The notes: a model not told the origin generated them from the sequence alone. A DNA stretch of 64,000 nucleotides from Clostridia bacterium (GCA_017517325.1 JAFWZW010000010.1:124001-188000), one strand, 5' to 3'. Positions 42,842 through 54,645 are shown, counted from the first letter of the stretch. Translations and numbers: made by a program.

Positions 42842-44416
42842 ATGACTGAAGAATTAAAACGCAAAATTGGTATTATGTTTATGGTGGGAATGCCCAAAGA
42901 GGAGAAATTCCCCCAATATATCGAATTTCTTAAAAAATACCGCGTCGGTTCATTCTGTGTCAACGCAATGAACGCCGTTTCCGTAGAACGGATTTGCGAA
43001 GCCACCAAAACCGTGCGTGACGTTGCATTCGAAACCACCGGCGAATACCCCTTGATCTTTATGGATCAGGAAGGCGGCTGGACCTCCCGCTATTACTGCG
43101 GATGCGGCTCCATCCCCGGGGCTATGGGCTACGCTGCAACCGGCGCTGACGGTGAAAAAATGTATGCCGTCGGTAAACGTTTAGGCAAGCTTCTCCGCGC
43201 CGTTGGCGTAAACGGAGACGACGCCCCCGTTCTCGACGTAAACATCAACCCCAAAAACCCCATCATCGGAACCCGTGCCTACGGTGATACGGCAGAAGCC
43301 GTCAAAGAGCGTGGCATCAGCTTCGCCCGCGGCCTCATCGATACAGGCGTTATGCCCGTTGCCAAGCACTTCCCCGGTCACGGTAATGTCGCCTCCGACA
43401 CCCATACGGATACCGTTGTTAACGATACCCCTGCAGAGGTATTGAAGGAAACGGAATTTTCCACCTTCCGTGAATCCTTTAAGCAAGGCGTCGGCGCCGT
43501 TATGTCCGCCCACGTCACCTACACCTCCATCACCAAAATGCCCGGTACCCTCTCTCGCGAAATTATGACCGATTACGCCCGTGGCGAGTTGGGCTTTGAC
43601 GGCATCATCGTGACCGACAGTATGGGAATGAAGGCCATCAGCGGTGCCTATCCCAAAGGGGAATGTGCGGTTCTCGCCATCGAAGCAGGTTGTGACGTTC
43701 TCCTTTACTACAGCGCAAAGGAACTGGAAAACGTTGAAAATGCCATCAACGCCGTTTACAACGCTGTAGAATCCGGCAGAATTTCTCCTGAGCGCATTGA
43801 GGAATCCTATCAAAGAATCAAGCGTCAGAAGGAACGCTTCAACGTAGCCGAAGCCGAGCCCAACGTGGAACTTGCAAAGAAGCTGACCTACGACGAAGCC
43901 GATCTTCTCGACATTGCAAACGAGTCTCTCAGCGCCATCACCTGCCTGAAGAACGACGGAATTCTGGAAGGACTCGACAAAAAGAAGATCCTTTGCGTCT
44001 CTCCCGTTTGTCAAGCCTTGCGCGGTGTAGAAGAAAAGCACAGACAGATCCTGAGCTTTGCCGATCTCTTTGCGGCAAAATTCGAAAACGCCACCCCAAT
44101 GGTCGCACCCTTGAAGGATCCTTCCCCCGAGGTTCTTGCCGCTGCCGAAGGGGATTATGATGTAGCGGTCGTAGGTATCTTCGATGCCGCTATGAACCCC
44201 GAACAGACGAAGATCATCGAAAAGATCCGCGGTCTCGGAAAGCCCGTGGTTGCCGTTCTTCTCAGAACGCCTTACGACTATCGCGCCGTAAAGGATTGCA
44301 ACGCCGTCATCACCGGTTACGAATACACGCCCCTTGCCTGCAAGTCCATCGTAGAATCCATGAAAACAGGCGTTTACAGAGGCAAACTCCCTGTTACCAT
44401 CGAGGGCCTGAACTGA
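42842..44416 (+). CDS. GH3 beta-N-acetylhexosaminidase-like (NagZ type), 524 aa
   Basis: The NagZ signature KHFPGHGNVASDTHTDTV near residue 178 includes the His/Asp acid-base dyad, and the nucleophile Asp is in IIVTDSMGMKAI near 257. A second domain (residues 360-524) follows, as in Gram-positive NagZ. No signal peptide, so cytoplasmic. It likely releases terminal N-acetylglucosamine from recycled wall fragments or imported glycans. The ATG at 42842 follows AAGGAG. Confidence 0.88.
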   Translation: MTEELKRKIGIMFMVGMPKEEKFPQYIEFLKKYRVGSFCVNAMNAVSVERICEATKTVRDVAFETTGEYPLIFMDQEGGWTSRYYCGCGSIPGAMGYAATGADGEKMYAVGKRLGKLLRAVGVNGDDAPVLDVNINPKNPIIGTRAYGDTAEAVKERGISFARGLIDTGVMPVAKHFPGHGNVASDTHTDTVVNDTPAEVLKETEFSTFRESFKQGVGAVMSAHVTYTSITKMPGTLSREIMTDYARGELGFDGIIVTDSMGMKAISGAYPKGECAVLAIEAGCDVLLYYSAKELENVENAINAVYNAVESGRISPERIEESYQRIKRQKERFNVAEAEPNVELAKKLTYDEADLLDIANESLSAITCLKNDGILEGLDKKKILCVSPVCQALRGVEEKHRQILSFADLFAAKFENATPMVAPLKDPSPEVLAAAEGDYDVAVVGIFDAAMNPEQTKIIEKIRGLGKPVVAVLLRTPYDYRAVKDCNAVITGYEYTPLACKSIVESMKTGVYRGKLPVTIEGLN

Positions 44417-44435
44417 AAAAAACAAATATAAGCAT

Positions 44436-44469
44436 AAAAAAGTACCCGTGAGATCACGGGTACTTTTTT
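44436..44469. terminator. Bidirectional terminator
   Basis: A 16-bp perfect stem AAAAAAGTACCCGTGA / TCACGGGTACTTTTTT with a 2-base centre, shared by convergent genes. Confidence 0.92.
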
Positions 44470-44488
44470 GATTCTGAACAAAAGAACG

Positions 44489-46015
44489 TCACTTAATCTG
44501 ATTCAAGAGACGGTTCAGCTCTGCGGCGATCTGTTCGGCGGTGCCGGGTGCATACTTGCAGGCATCCACCTCATACTGATAATTGGGGAAGGCTTCAATA
44601 TTGGGAATATAGCCGTAAGAACCGTTGGTATAGCCACACATAAAGGTAAAGGCAAAGGGAGAGGCGGCCTTCACCTGAATGCCCGTGGTGGAAAGCATTT
44701 CGTAAGGCGCGTAGCAGAAGCCAAGATCCCCAATGGCAATGGCGCCTAAATTCATGGTATTGGTAGAGCCCGGCTCACGCTTGGAATTGGCAAGCACGGT
44801 TCTTGCATCGTGAGCAGATGCAAAGCCGTACTGACGAACCAACTCGTCGATCCTGCCCGTTTGCTGGCCGGAGGAATACAAGGATGAAATGACCGCCGCC
44901 GCCTCGATGGCCTCGGCGGAAAAGCCCTTGGTATCGGTGGCGTAAGCGATCTGGATCTCGGATTCAACGGCGCGGATCCTTCCGCTTTCCACCTTCGTCA
45001 TATTGTCCAGCACGGAGGAAACGAACACCGCCAGATCCTTGCCGTGTTGAACATGATCGTTGGCGTTATTCTTTTCACTGGCAAGGCGGGTACCGGGGGT
45101 GGTGTTACCGGCAGCAGCCTGAAAATAGGAAAAATACACGTCCTCCGTTTTCTCCACGGTATCACGCAGAGAGCCAACCCAGTCGGCAGAGATCTCCGTT
45201 CCGTTGGCAGAGCCCACGGTGGTCACGTGGCAAGCCCAGTTCATCAGCACCACGTCCTTCTGGTTGGCACGATCAAAGCGGATCACCCGCATCTGCTTAT
45301 CGGGGTCGGTCTCGTGGCGGTATTCCGGATAGTCACCGGAGGAAGGAATTTTAGCGCGATAGATATAGCTTCCGTCCGCCTTCAGATAGCGGCGCACGTA
45401 GCTCATATTCTCCGTCATGGTCTCACCGATATAGATCTCCGCACGGTCAAGGGTGGCAATGGCATCCTTTGCCGCCTTCACGGCACGGGGCATAAAAATG
45501 CTGCCGCCTACAGAGCTCAGGGACAGTTCAGGACCGGAATGGGTATGAGAAGCATTTAAAAATACGAACTCGCGGGATACGCCCACTTCGGTTTCAAGCC
45601 GTGCGCAAACCTCTTTCCAAACGCTGCCGGGTACGCTGCAGGCATCCACGGAGAAAAGAAGCGCGGTCTTTCCGTCTTCATCGCGAACGGCAACGCAGGT
45701 CACGTAAAGCTCATCCAGAACCTCATCGGAAAGTCGGACGGAGCTATTCCCGAAGCCTGCCATGGAAGCCCCCTTGGGCGGGGTCATCACGTAGCGACCG
45801 AAGCCCACGGAAAAGCCCGTGGGGTCAAAGGTTCCCTGAGGCTCCTCACGAATGGGCTGAACGGGCTTGGGCTTGGGTGCATAGATGGGAGCTTCCTCTT
45901 TTTCTTCCGTGGTAACGGGCAATATCTCCTTGGTATCAGCAAGAGAAGGGCCGCCGCAGGCCACAAGGGAACCAAGCGTAAAAAGCGATAATAACAAGCA
46001 AGCGATTCGTTTCAT
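44489..46015 (-). CDS. Neutral ceramidase-like lipoprotein, copy 2, 508 aa
   Basis: A lipoprotein signal peptide ends SLVACGG (lipid Cys20). The enzyme part begins VGFGRYVMTPPKGASMAGFG and has ASHTHSGPELS, NWACHVTTVGS and QAAAGNTTPGT, the same blocks as the copy at 22320-23801. Overall similarity is moderate, so the duplication is older than that of the NlpC-like lipoproteins. It is a single-gene unit. Lipid amidase activity is a family-based expectation only. Confidence 0.8.
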   Translation of the reverse strand: MKRIACLLLSLFTLGSLVACGGPSLADTKEILPVTTEEKEEAPIYAPKPKPVQPIREEPQGTFDPTGFSVGFGRYVMTPPKGASMAGFGNSSVRLSDEVLDELYVTCVAVRDEDGKTALLFSVDACSVPGSVWKEVCARLETEVGVSREFVFLNASHTHSGPELSLSSVGGSIFMPRAVKAAKDAIATLDRAEIYIGETMTENMSYVRRYLKADGSYIYRAKIPSSGDYPEYRHETDPDKQMRVIRFDRANQKDVVLMNWACHVTTVGSANGTEISADWVGSLRDTVEKTEDVYFSYFQAAAGNTTPGTRLASEKNNANDHVQHGKDLAVFVSSVLDNMTKVESGRIRAVESEIQIAYATDTKGFSAEAIEAAAVISSLYSSGQQTGRIDELVRQYGFASAHDARTVLANSKREPGSTNTMNLGAIAIGDLGFCYAPYEMLSTTGIQVKAASPFAFTFMCGYTNGSYGYIPNIEAFPNYQYEVDACKYAPGTAEQIAAELNRLLNQIK

Positions 46016-46046
46016 AAGGAACCTCCTTTTATCCTTTATTAGTTCC

Positions 46047-46075
46047 ATTTTATTGGGATTTTTTCTCTCCGTCAA
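46047..46075 (-). promoter_or_regulatory. Promoter of ceramidase-like copy 2
   Basis: On the minus strand, TTGACG (46070-46075) and TAAAAT (46047-46052), spacer 17 bp. Confidence 0.7.
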
Positions 46076-46195
46076 GATGGCAATTACACAAAAATATATG
46101 TGGAAAAATCGGCATTTTTGCATAACTTCAGTCCTTGTTTGAAAACAAAGTGTAAACGAGCCTTCCTACTCCCCGTAGCAAATAAAAGGCGGCGG

Positions 46196-46204
46196 CATAG
46201 AATA
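46196..46204 (+). promoter_or_regulatory. Possible mother-cell sigma (E/K) -10 element before dpaAB
   Basis: CATAGAATA fits the CATAnnnTA pattern of SigK (SigE is similar) and lies 31 bases before the dpaA start. No good sigma-A promoter is visible upstream. The -35 part is unclear. Confidence 0.5.
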
Positions 46205-46235
46205 CACTGTGAAGAAAAGAAAAAGGAGGCTTTCT

Positions 46236-47009
46236 ATGAAAACCGTCATCATTCCACAGGGAGACCGCCGCTTTGACAAGGTAGCAGAGCACTTTGAACA
46301 AAACGGCACGCAGGTGCTCCGAGGCGGCTTCCCTCATGAGCGAGCGGCATACCTTTTTTCCTTGGGAGAAAAGGGAGAGAAGCTTTTATCTGCCGCAGAC
46401 CTTGCCGCACCTGAAAGCCTTTTTTTCGTAGGGCGGCAACACGCACCCCTGCTTGATGCCGCAAAGAAAAAGGGGATCTGCATCGTACCTCTGTTAGAGG
46501 ATCCCGCCTACCTTGCCTCCAATGCAAGAGCAACCGCCCAAGGGGCGTTGGGGCAGCTCCTCACCGCCACCCCAAGGGTGCTGGAGGAGACCGCCGTTCT
46601 GATCATTGGCTACGGCAATTGCGGCAGAGCACTGGCACAGCTTCTTCGGAGAAACGGATGCAAGGTTCGAATCCATTCCAATCCGGGATCCCTTGCCCGC
46701 GCAAAAGGGGAGGGCTTTTCTCCTTTCGACCTTTTGGGAAATGAGCCGTTTTCCTTTGATGCCATCGTCAATACCGTTCCCGCCCCCATCTTCACATCCG
46801 AGATCTTAGAGCGCATCCCCGGGGGCACGGCATGGATCCAGATCGCCTCCGGGCTTTCGGGGCTGGATCCGTGGGATCTGAAGGCACGAAGCCTTCCTTT
46901 TTATCCCTTGCCGGGGCTCCCCGGAGTGGTGGCTCCCGAAACCGAGGCCGACGCCATCTATCGCCTGATGGCGCGGCACCTTTTTAAGTTCAAAGAGGAA
47001 AGCGAGTGA
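46236..47009 (+). CDS. dpaA: Dipicolinate synthase subunit A, 257 aa
   Basis: An NAD(P)-binding Rossmann unit is seen near residues 120-145 (AVLIIGYGNCGRALAQLLRR), after the N-terminal domain starting MKTVIIPQGDRRFDKVAEHF. DpaA with DpaB turns dihydroxy-tetrahydrodipicolinate into dipicolinic acid, made in the mother cell and stored in the spore core. The protein is slightly shorter than the Bacillus enzyme (about 297). The ATG at 46236 follows AAAGGAGG. Confidence 0.9.
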   Translation: MKTVIIPQGDRRFDKVAEHFEQNGTQVLRGGFPHERAAYLFSLGEKGEKLLSAADLAAPESLFFVGRQHAPLLDAAKKKGICIVPLLEDPAYLASNARATAQGALGQLLTATPRVLEETAVLIIGYGNCGRALAQLLRRNGCKVRIHSNPGSLARAKGEGFSPFDLLGNEPFSFDAIVNTVPAPIFTSEILERIPGGTAWIQIASGLSGLDPWDLKARSLPFYPLPGLPGVVAPETEADAIYRLMARHLFKFKEESE

Positions 47010-47581
47010 ATCACTTGAAACAAAAGATCGGCTTTGCACTCACGGGCTCCTTTTGCACCCTCCACCGCGCTTTTTCCTTGATGGAGCAGCTGCAAAGCCA
47101 ATACGATATCGTTCCCATCTTATCCGAACGGGTGGCAAGCACCGATACCCGTTTTCATACAAAAGAAGAAGTGCTGGAGCGTGTACGCATCATCTGCGGC
47201 AGAGAGCCCATCACCACCATTACGGAAGCGGAGCCCCTTGGCCCCCGCGGCCTTCTTGATCTTCTGGTGGTATGCCCCTGCACCGGCAATACCCTTTCCA
47301 AAATGGCTTTGGGCATTACCGATACCAGCGTGACCATGGCAGTCAAATCCCATCGGCGTGGCGGAAAAGGAGTGCTCATTGCCCTTTCCACCAACGACGC
47401 CCTTTCCGGCTCCGCCAAAAGCCTCGGCACCCTTCTGGATCGACGGGGCTATTACTTCGTTCCCTTAAAGCAGGACGATCCACGGGCAAAGCCCGCTTCC
47501 CTGCAATGCGATTTTGACCGCGTTCCCGAGGCCGTTGCCGCCGCCTTGGAGGAAAAACAGCTTCAGCCCTTGTTTTACTAA
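47006..47581 (+). CDS. dpaB: Dipicolinate synthase subunit B, 191 aa
   Basis: A flavoprotein-type fold: GFALTGSFCTLHRAFSLMEQ, then VVCPCTGNTLSKMALGITDT and VKSHRRGGKGVLIALSTNDAL, matching DpaB (SpoVFB). It starts with GTG at 47006 inside the last codons of dpaA (4-base overlap), with GAGG upstream. Together with dpaA it shows that the organism can form endospores. Confidence 0.93.
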   Translation: MNHLKQKIGFALTGSFCTLHRAFSLMEQLQSQYDIVPILSERVASTDTRFHTKEEVLERVRIICGREPITTITEAEPLGPRGLLDLLVVCPCTGNTLSKMALGITDTSVTMAVKSHRRGGKGVLIALSTNDALSGSAKSLGTLLDRRGYYFVPLKQDDPRAKPASLQCDFDRVPEAVAAALEEKQLQPLFY

Positions 47582-47582
47582 A

Positions 47583-47618
47583 AAAAGATCCCTTGTTTCA
47601 AGTAACAAGGGATCTTTT
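47583..47618. terminator. Bidirectional terminator after dpaB
   Basis: A 15-bp perfect stem AAAAGATCCCTTGTT / AACAAGGGATCTTTT with a 6-base loop. Confidence 0.9.
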
Positions 47619-47630
47619 GCATTATTTCGA

Positions 47631-48134
47631 TCAGAGAAGACCCAGCCTTTCCCGAACGTAAGCGGCGGTTTCAGCCGTATCCTTTTCCAAAACGTGGGAA
47701 AATTCCGTAAAGATGAGGTTTTCCGCATCCTTCAGGAAATAATCGTCGGTGGTGTGAATGCGCTTGCCGTCACCCAACGCGGTGCTTTTGTGGAAGCAAA
47801 TGTTCTTCATCAGAAACAAAACCGCTCGGGGATCACCGGAATTCAATGCTTTTTTGGAAAACTCACTGCGCTTGCGAAAATCACGGATCCATTCCGGCTC
47901 CATTTTGGAAACTGCTTCCAGCGCTTCCTCCGCTTCCAAGGCAGTCAAGGGCGGGAGCATTTTGGCAACCAGCGCTTCGTTTGCCACGGGAACGTATACC
48001 AGCGACCCCGCCTTCAGAAGCGGCTTCAACACGTAATATTCCTGCGATTGACCGCCCACCTTCATGGCGCAGATCTCCTGAACACAGCAAAGCCCGGCAA
48101 TGCCGTACCGTACCGTCTCTCCCAACTGGAACAT
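47631..48134 (-). CDS. CarD family transcription regulator, 167 aa
   Basis: The N-terminal Tudor-like domain starts MFQLGETVRYGIAGLCCVQEI and includes YYVLKPLLKAGSLVYVPVAN. The C-terminal helical domain carries RDFRKRSEFSKKAL. CarD-type proteins bind RNA polymerase beta and alter promoter opening. Genome-wide or local action cannot be decided here. The ATG at 48134 follows AAAGGAGAG. Confidence 0.9.
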   Translation of the reverse strand: MFQLGETVRYGIAGLCCVQEICAMKVGGQSQEYYVLKPLLKAGSLVYVPVANEALVAKMLPPLTALEAEEALEAVSKMEPEWIRDFRKRSEFSKKALNSGDPRAVLFLMKNICFHKSTALGDGKRIHTTDDYFLKDAENLIFTEFSHVLEKDTAETAAYVRERLGLL

Positions 48135-48257
48135 GCTCTCTCCTTTTCTCACAATGAAACAGCCCGATGCTCGTTTCCACTTTTATATTATAACATAAAA
48201 TCGACAAAATGGAGAGAGAATTTTTTTATTATTTTGACATTTTTTTGTTTATTTTTA

Positions 48258-49628
48258 CTATTTTTTTGTTTTTTTCAACGCAAATTTACAGATTTCACGG
48301 GTAGCGATCCGAACAAAAAGAAGTAGGATCCCCCCTGAAATGAAAAGAAAGAGAACGATGAAAAGGATCTGCTTTGTGGGGGAAACGGGTGCTTTTTCCG
48401 GCCCTTCCTCATCTCGCTCTCCTTCCTTTACCCCTTCCGTGATCGCGGGGACAAGGGTCGGCACTGCGTGGGGGGATACCTCCACAGGATCGGCGGCCGT
48501 AAGAACTACCCGCCCTTGGGCAGGGTCGGGGCAGGGCGCAGAGGGTAGCTCTTCGTATACGGGAATAAGAAAGTGCAGAGGCTGAGATAAAAGTCCCGTT
48601 TCCTCGTATAGGGAAAAGAGTAGATCCCCTTCGGTCTTGGCGGCGGCTACGTTCTGCATATACTGCCCCCAAAAGTTGCGGGTAGCACCGTTTTCACCGC
48701 AAGAGCGGGGATCCACGTTCCACTTTTGAAGATAAAGAGTGCTCTGATAGCGGGCTACGTATTCCTCCGCTATTTTTTTTGCACCCCCCAAAAGGGCTTT
48801 TTCCACCGTATCCCACCCCATTTTTTGAGCGTGGCGAGCGCCATTTTCATACACCGCAAAGGCACCCTCGCCCCCTGCGGAAGCGTTAAAGGGGTTAAAA
48901 TATCCGTCAAGGGATAAAAGCAAGGCGGTGTCCCTTCCGCTTGTCGGTGCCAGCACCAAACGTGCCCCCTCCCTTTGAACTCCATCTCTGTACCAGCGGG
49001 AAAGCAGAGTGCCCGCCCTGCCGAAGAGCAAAGGGTTTCCCTCCTGCCCCTGCTCCTGACGGAGCCGCACCGCCAAAAACAAAGGCTCCACCCCCGCCTC
49101 CTTCCCGATGCGGCACAGCGCCTCCAAGGAGATCACGCTTTTTGCGGCACAGCCCTCAAGGACCCGCGCCACCGCTTCTTCCCCGCCCCGCCCCTCGTAA
49201 GAAAGAGAAAGAAACTGAAAAACACCACGGCGGGTCAGGGCGTTGCGGGGATCCAGAAAATACGCCACTGCCTCACGGCTTGCGCACCACGCCCCGGTAT
49301 CCGTTTGTCCGCCGCTTGTACTGCGATAGGGGGAAAGTGCTTCACTCGCCGGGATCAGGGAGCGCTCCCACACCCCGCACTCCTCCTCCAAAACCTTCGG
49401 AAAGGTATAGTCAAGCCCCCTTTCACGGGAAAGAGCCGTAATGGGCAGGGGGGTGAATTGCCACGCAGGGTAGAGAATCTGCAAGGCGCAAAGCCCCTCA
49501 AGGTAATCCTCAGGGAAGCCCGCCTCCCGAAGGGCGTTGCAATGGGTGCACCCGAGTTCGGCAGCAAAGGCCTTGCAGGGTAAAACGAGAAAACAAATCA
49601 GCAGGGCAAGGGCGCAAAATCTTTTCAT
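48258..49628 (-). CDS. Secreted, membrane-anchored glucosaminidase-like protein, 456 aa
   Basis: Signal peptide 1-22. Residues 50-65 (LYPAWQFTPLPITAL) and 130-145 (AVAYFLDPRNALTRRGVFQF) are the marks of clostridial N-acetylglucosaminidases that cut wall glycan strands. Catalytic Glu candidates lie in the region after VEPLFLAVRLRQEQGQEG. Residues 395-420 form a Glu-rich stalk, then one membrane helix (QILFIVLFLFISGGILLLFV), so the enzyme faces outward but is anchored at its C-terminus. The GH73-like assignment is by motif only. Confidence 0.75.
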   Translation of the reverse strand: MKRFCALALLICFLVLPCKAFAAELGCTHCNALREAGFPEDYLEGLCALQILYPAWQFTPLPITALSRERGLDYTFPKVLEEECGVWERSLIPASEALSPYRSTSGGQTDTGAWCASREAVAYFLDPRNALTRRGVFQFLSLSYEGRGGEEAVARVLEGCAAKSVISLEALCRIGKEAGVEPLFLAVRLRQEQGQEGNPLLFGRAGTLLSRWYRDGVQREGARLVLAPTSGRDTALLLSLDGYFNPFNASAGGEGAFAVYENGARHAQKMGWDTVEKALLGGAKKIAEEYVARYQSTLYLQKWNVDPRSCGENGATRNFWGQYMQNVAAAKTEGDLLFSLYEETGLLSQPLHFLIPVYEELPSAPCPDPAQGRVVLTAADPVEVSPHAVPTLVPAITEGVKEGERDEEGPEKAPVSPTKQILFIVLFLFISGGILLLFVRIATREICKFALKKTKK

Positions 49629-49761
49629 AAAGCCACCTCCTTTCATTCATCCTACCAAAAAGGCACGGCGAAAAAAGAAGAAACCTGCTTTTTCTATATG
49701 AAACGGGCATTTTTTGGCTACAATAGAAAAGGAGAATATTTGTGAATTTTTTGTAAGACCC

Positions 49762-49790
49762 TTGACAATCATTTCCATTCGTGGTACAGT
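49762..49790 (+). promoter_or_regulatory. Promoter of the hrcA operon
   Basis: TTGACA (49762-49767) and TACAGT (49785-49790), spacer 17 bp, directly before the CIRCE element. Confidence 0.88.
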
Positions 49791-49802
49791 ATGAGTACGG
49801 GT

Positions 49803-49829
49803 TTAGCACTCGTAACCGAAGAGTGCTAA
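49803..49829. promoter_or_regulatory. CIRCE operator for HrcA
   Basis: A perfect CIRCE: TTAGCACTC (49803-49811), 9-base spacer, GAGTGCTAA (49821-49829). HrcA binds here and represses the operon until heat or misfolded protein disables it. Confidence 0.97.
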
Positions 49830-49850
49830 AACAGCAAGGCGGTGAGAAAA

Positions 49851-50900
49851 TTGGAATTGACCCCACGCAAAAGCGAGATCCTCAAAGCCGTGATCGGCAC
49901 CTTTATTGCCACCGGTGAGCCGGTGGGCTCCAAGGCCATTATGGGTCTGATGAAAACGCCCTGCTCCTCCGCCACCATTCGCAACGAAATGGCAGATCTG
50001 GAAAAAATGGGTCTTCTGGAACAGCCCCACACTTCCGCAGGGCGCATTCCCACAGGCAGAGGCTATCGGGTTTACGTGGATTCCCTGATGGAGGATACCA
50101 CTCTCACATTTGAAGAGACTCTGCTTCTCAACTCCTTGCTTTCCGATAAAATGCGAGAAACGGATCAGATCCTTTCGGATATGACCACCCTTTTGGCAAG
50201 GCTTACGGGGTATGCGGTCGTCTCCTTTACTCAGGAGCGGCTGGGCACCGTTCAGCGCTTCGAGGGTGTTTGGGTCACCGCAGGAAGCTTTCTTCTGGTG
50301 ATCGTCACCTCCTCGGGCAAGGCCGTTTCCAAGCAATTTCGCGTAGAGCTTCCCCTGACCCCCGAGGGCGTGGAGCGCATTATCTCCACCCTCAACGAGC
50401 ACCTGACCCGCGAGACCTTGGGCGGCATCACCTTGGAGCGGATCATTGCCGTGGAAAAGGATCTGGGTGAATACCGCGGGCTGATGGCCCCCCTTTTACA
50501 AACCATTTATAGTATGGTAGCCGAAACCGGAAAAGAGAGCGTTATGGTGCGGGGCACCGCAAACCTCCTCTCCTATCCCGAATTTCAGGAGGGGGACGGG
50601 CCCGAAAAGCTGGTGCGGGAATTAGAAGATGAGGAAGGGCTTTTAAAACGCTTCCGCCAAAGCTTCTCCGATCGGATCCGCATTCAGATCGCCCCCGGCG
50701 GCAAAGGGCTTGACGGCGCCTCCGTGGTGATCTGCCCCTTCAAGCTCCATCGGAGTATGGAGGGCACCGTCTGCATCTTGGGCCCCAAACGAATGAATTA
50801 CGGCAAGGCAGTTGCAAGCCTTGAATATTTAGCAAAGCAAATACACGCGGCGCACGGCTTCAGGCCTCACCTGCCGCTGATCGAAACAAAGGAATCGTAA
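49851..50900 (+). CDS. hrcA: Heat-inducible repressor HrcA, 349 aa
   Basis: The N-terminal winged helix includes LTPRKSEILKAVIGTFI, SSATIRNEMADLEKMGLLEQ and HTSAGRIPTGRGYRVYVDSL, typical of HrcA. The start is taken as TTG 49851, giving the usual MELT beginning, with AAGGCGG 8 bases before it. GTG at 49842 would add three residues and lie on the ribosome site. It controls its own operon through the CIRCE site. Confidence 0.95.
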   Translation: MELTPRKSEILKAVIGTFIATGEPVGSKAIMGLMKTPCSSATIRNEMADLEKMGLLEQPHTSAGRIPTGRGYRVYVDSLMEDTTLTFEETLLLNSLLSDKMRETDQILSDMTTLLARLTGYAVVSFTQERLGTVQRFEGVWVTAGSFLLVIVTSSGKAVSKQFRVELPLTPEGVERIISTLNEHLTRETLGGITLERIIAVEKDLGEYRGLMAPLLQTIYSMVAETGKESVMVRGTANLLSYPEFQEGDGPEKLVRELEDEEGLLKRFRQSFSDRIRIQIAPGGKGLDGASVVICPFKLHRSMEGTVCILGPKRMNYGKAVASLEYLAKQIHAAHGFRPHLPLIETKES

Positions 50901-50901
50901 T

Positions 50902-53363
<2,462 letters not shown>

Positions 53364-53380
53364 ACACCAAAGGAAAACCA

Positions 53381-53408
53381 CCCCCGGGGCGAGGGATCGC
53401 TCCGGGGG
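53381..53408 (+). promoter_or_regulatory. Strong GC-rich hairpin between dnaK and dnaJ
   Basis: CCCCCGGGGCGA (53381-53392) pairs with TCGCTCCGGGGG (53397-53408), one G-T pair, loop GGGA. No T-run follows, so it is not a standard terminator. It may cause partial stopping or protect the upstream mRNA, lowering dnaJ relative to dnaK. Confidence 0.65.
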
Positions 53409-53439
53409 CACGGTATCAAATTAAGAAGGATTTTGACGC

Positions 53440-54582
53440 ATGGCAGACAAGCGAGACTATTATGAGGTCTTAGGCCTCCAAAAGAGTGCCGGAGATGACG
53501 AGATCAAGAAAGCTTACCGCAAGCTGGCAAAAAAGTATCACCCGGATATGAACCCCGGTGATGCGGAAGCCGAATTAAAATTCAAAGAAGTAAACGAGGC
53601 CTATTCCGTTCTTTCCGATGCGGAAAAGAAGAGCCGATACGACCAGTTCGGTCACGCAGGGGTCGATCCCAATTTCGGCGCAGGCGGCGGTGGCGGCTTC
53701 GGTGGCTTTGGCGGCTTCGGCGGTATGGATTTTGACGTGGGCGATATTTTCTCCTCCTTCTTCGGTGGGGGCGCATCTCCCCGCAGAAACGGCCCCGTTC
53801 AGGGAGACGATATTCTCACCCGCGTGGTGATCTCCTTTGAAGAGGCGGTGTTCGGCTGTCAGAAGACCATTTCCTTCTCCCGCACGGAGACCTGCTCCTC
53901 CTGCTCCGGCAGCGGCGCAGAGCCCGGCACCCACCCCGAAACCTGCTCCAAGTGTAAGGGCACGGGGCAGATCCTGGTGCAACAACGCACCATGCTGGGT
54001 ATGATGCAGACCTCCCGCCCCTGCGACGTGTGCGGCGGTAGCGGCAAGATCATCAAAAACCCCTGTAAGACCTGCCGTGGCGTAGGCGTAGAAAAGAAGA
54101 GCAAAAAGTTTGATGCCACCATCCCCGCAGGTATCAACGAAGGAGAGCGCATCCTCCTTCGTGGTCAGGGTCACGCAGGCAGACGCGGCGGAAGCCCGGG
54201 CGACTTGGTGGTTGAGATCAGCATTCGTCCCCATCCCGTATTCGTGCGCCGCGGTCAGGACGTATTCTGCGAGGTCCCCATTTCCTATGCGGAAGCCGCC
54301 CTTGGCGGTGAGATCACCATTCCCACCTTGGAAGGTAAAGAGAGCTACCGCATCCCCGAGGGCACCCAGTCAGGCACTCAGTTTACCTTAAAGGGCAGAG
54401 GTATTCAGTCCGTGCGCGGTGGCAGAAAGGGCAACCTTTACTTCACCGTTCAGGTTGAGATTCCCAAGAATCTCTCATCCCGTCAAAAAGAACTGCTTCG
54501 CCAGTTTGAGGAAAGCTGCAACAACACCAATATGTCAGGGAAAAACAGCTTTGCCGAAAAATTGAAAAATCTCTTTAAGTAA
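53440..54582 (+). CDS. dnaJ: Co-chaperone DnaJ, 380 aa
   Basis: The J domain carries [20 protein letters not shown] and the HPD motif in KYHPDMNP. A Gly/Phe-rich stretch (residues 78-98) follows. Four zinc repeats come next ([32 protein letters not shown]) and then the two C-terminal beta-domains. Last gene of the heat-shock operon, followed by a terminator. Confidence 0.98.
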   Translation: MADKRDYYEVLGLQKSAGDDEIKKAYRKLAKKYHPDMNPGDAEAELKFKEVNEAYSVLSDAEKKSRYDQFGHAGVDPNFGAGGGGGFGGFGGFGGMDFDVGDIFSSFFGGGASPRRNGPVQGDDILTRVVISFEEAVFGCQKTISFSRTETCSSCSGSGAEPGTHPETCSKCKGTGQILVQQRTMLGMMQTSRPCDVCGGSGKIIKNPCKTCRGVGVEKKSKKFDATIPAGINEGERILLRGQGHAGRRGGSPGDLVVEISIRPHPVFVRRGQDVFCEVPISYAEAALGGEITIPTLEGKESYRIPEGTQSGTQFTLKGRGIQSVRGGRKGNLYFTVQVEIPKNLSSRQKELLRQFEESCNNTNMSGKNSFAEKLKNLFK

Positions 54583-54585
54583 ACC

Positions 54586-54614
54586 AAAAAGCGGTGCAGA
54601 TTGCACCGCTTTTT
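54586..54614 (+). terminator. Terminator of the heat-shock operon
   Basis: A 13-bp perfect stem AAAAAGCGGTGCA / TGCACCGCTTTTT with a 3-base loop. Confidence 0.92.
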
Positions 54615-54616
54615 CC

Positions 54617-54645
54617 TTGCAAAGATGCTAAAACTGTGTTACAGT
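54617..54645 (+). promoter_or_regulatory. Promoter of the PHP phosphatase gene
   Basis: TTGCAA (54617-54622) and TACAGT (54640-54645), spacer 17 bp. Confidence 0.6.
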
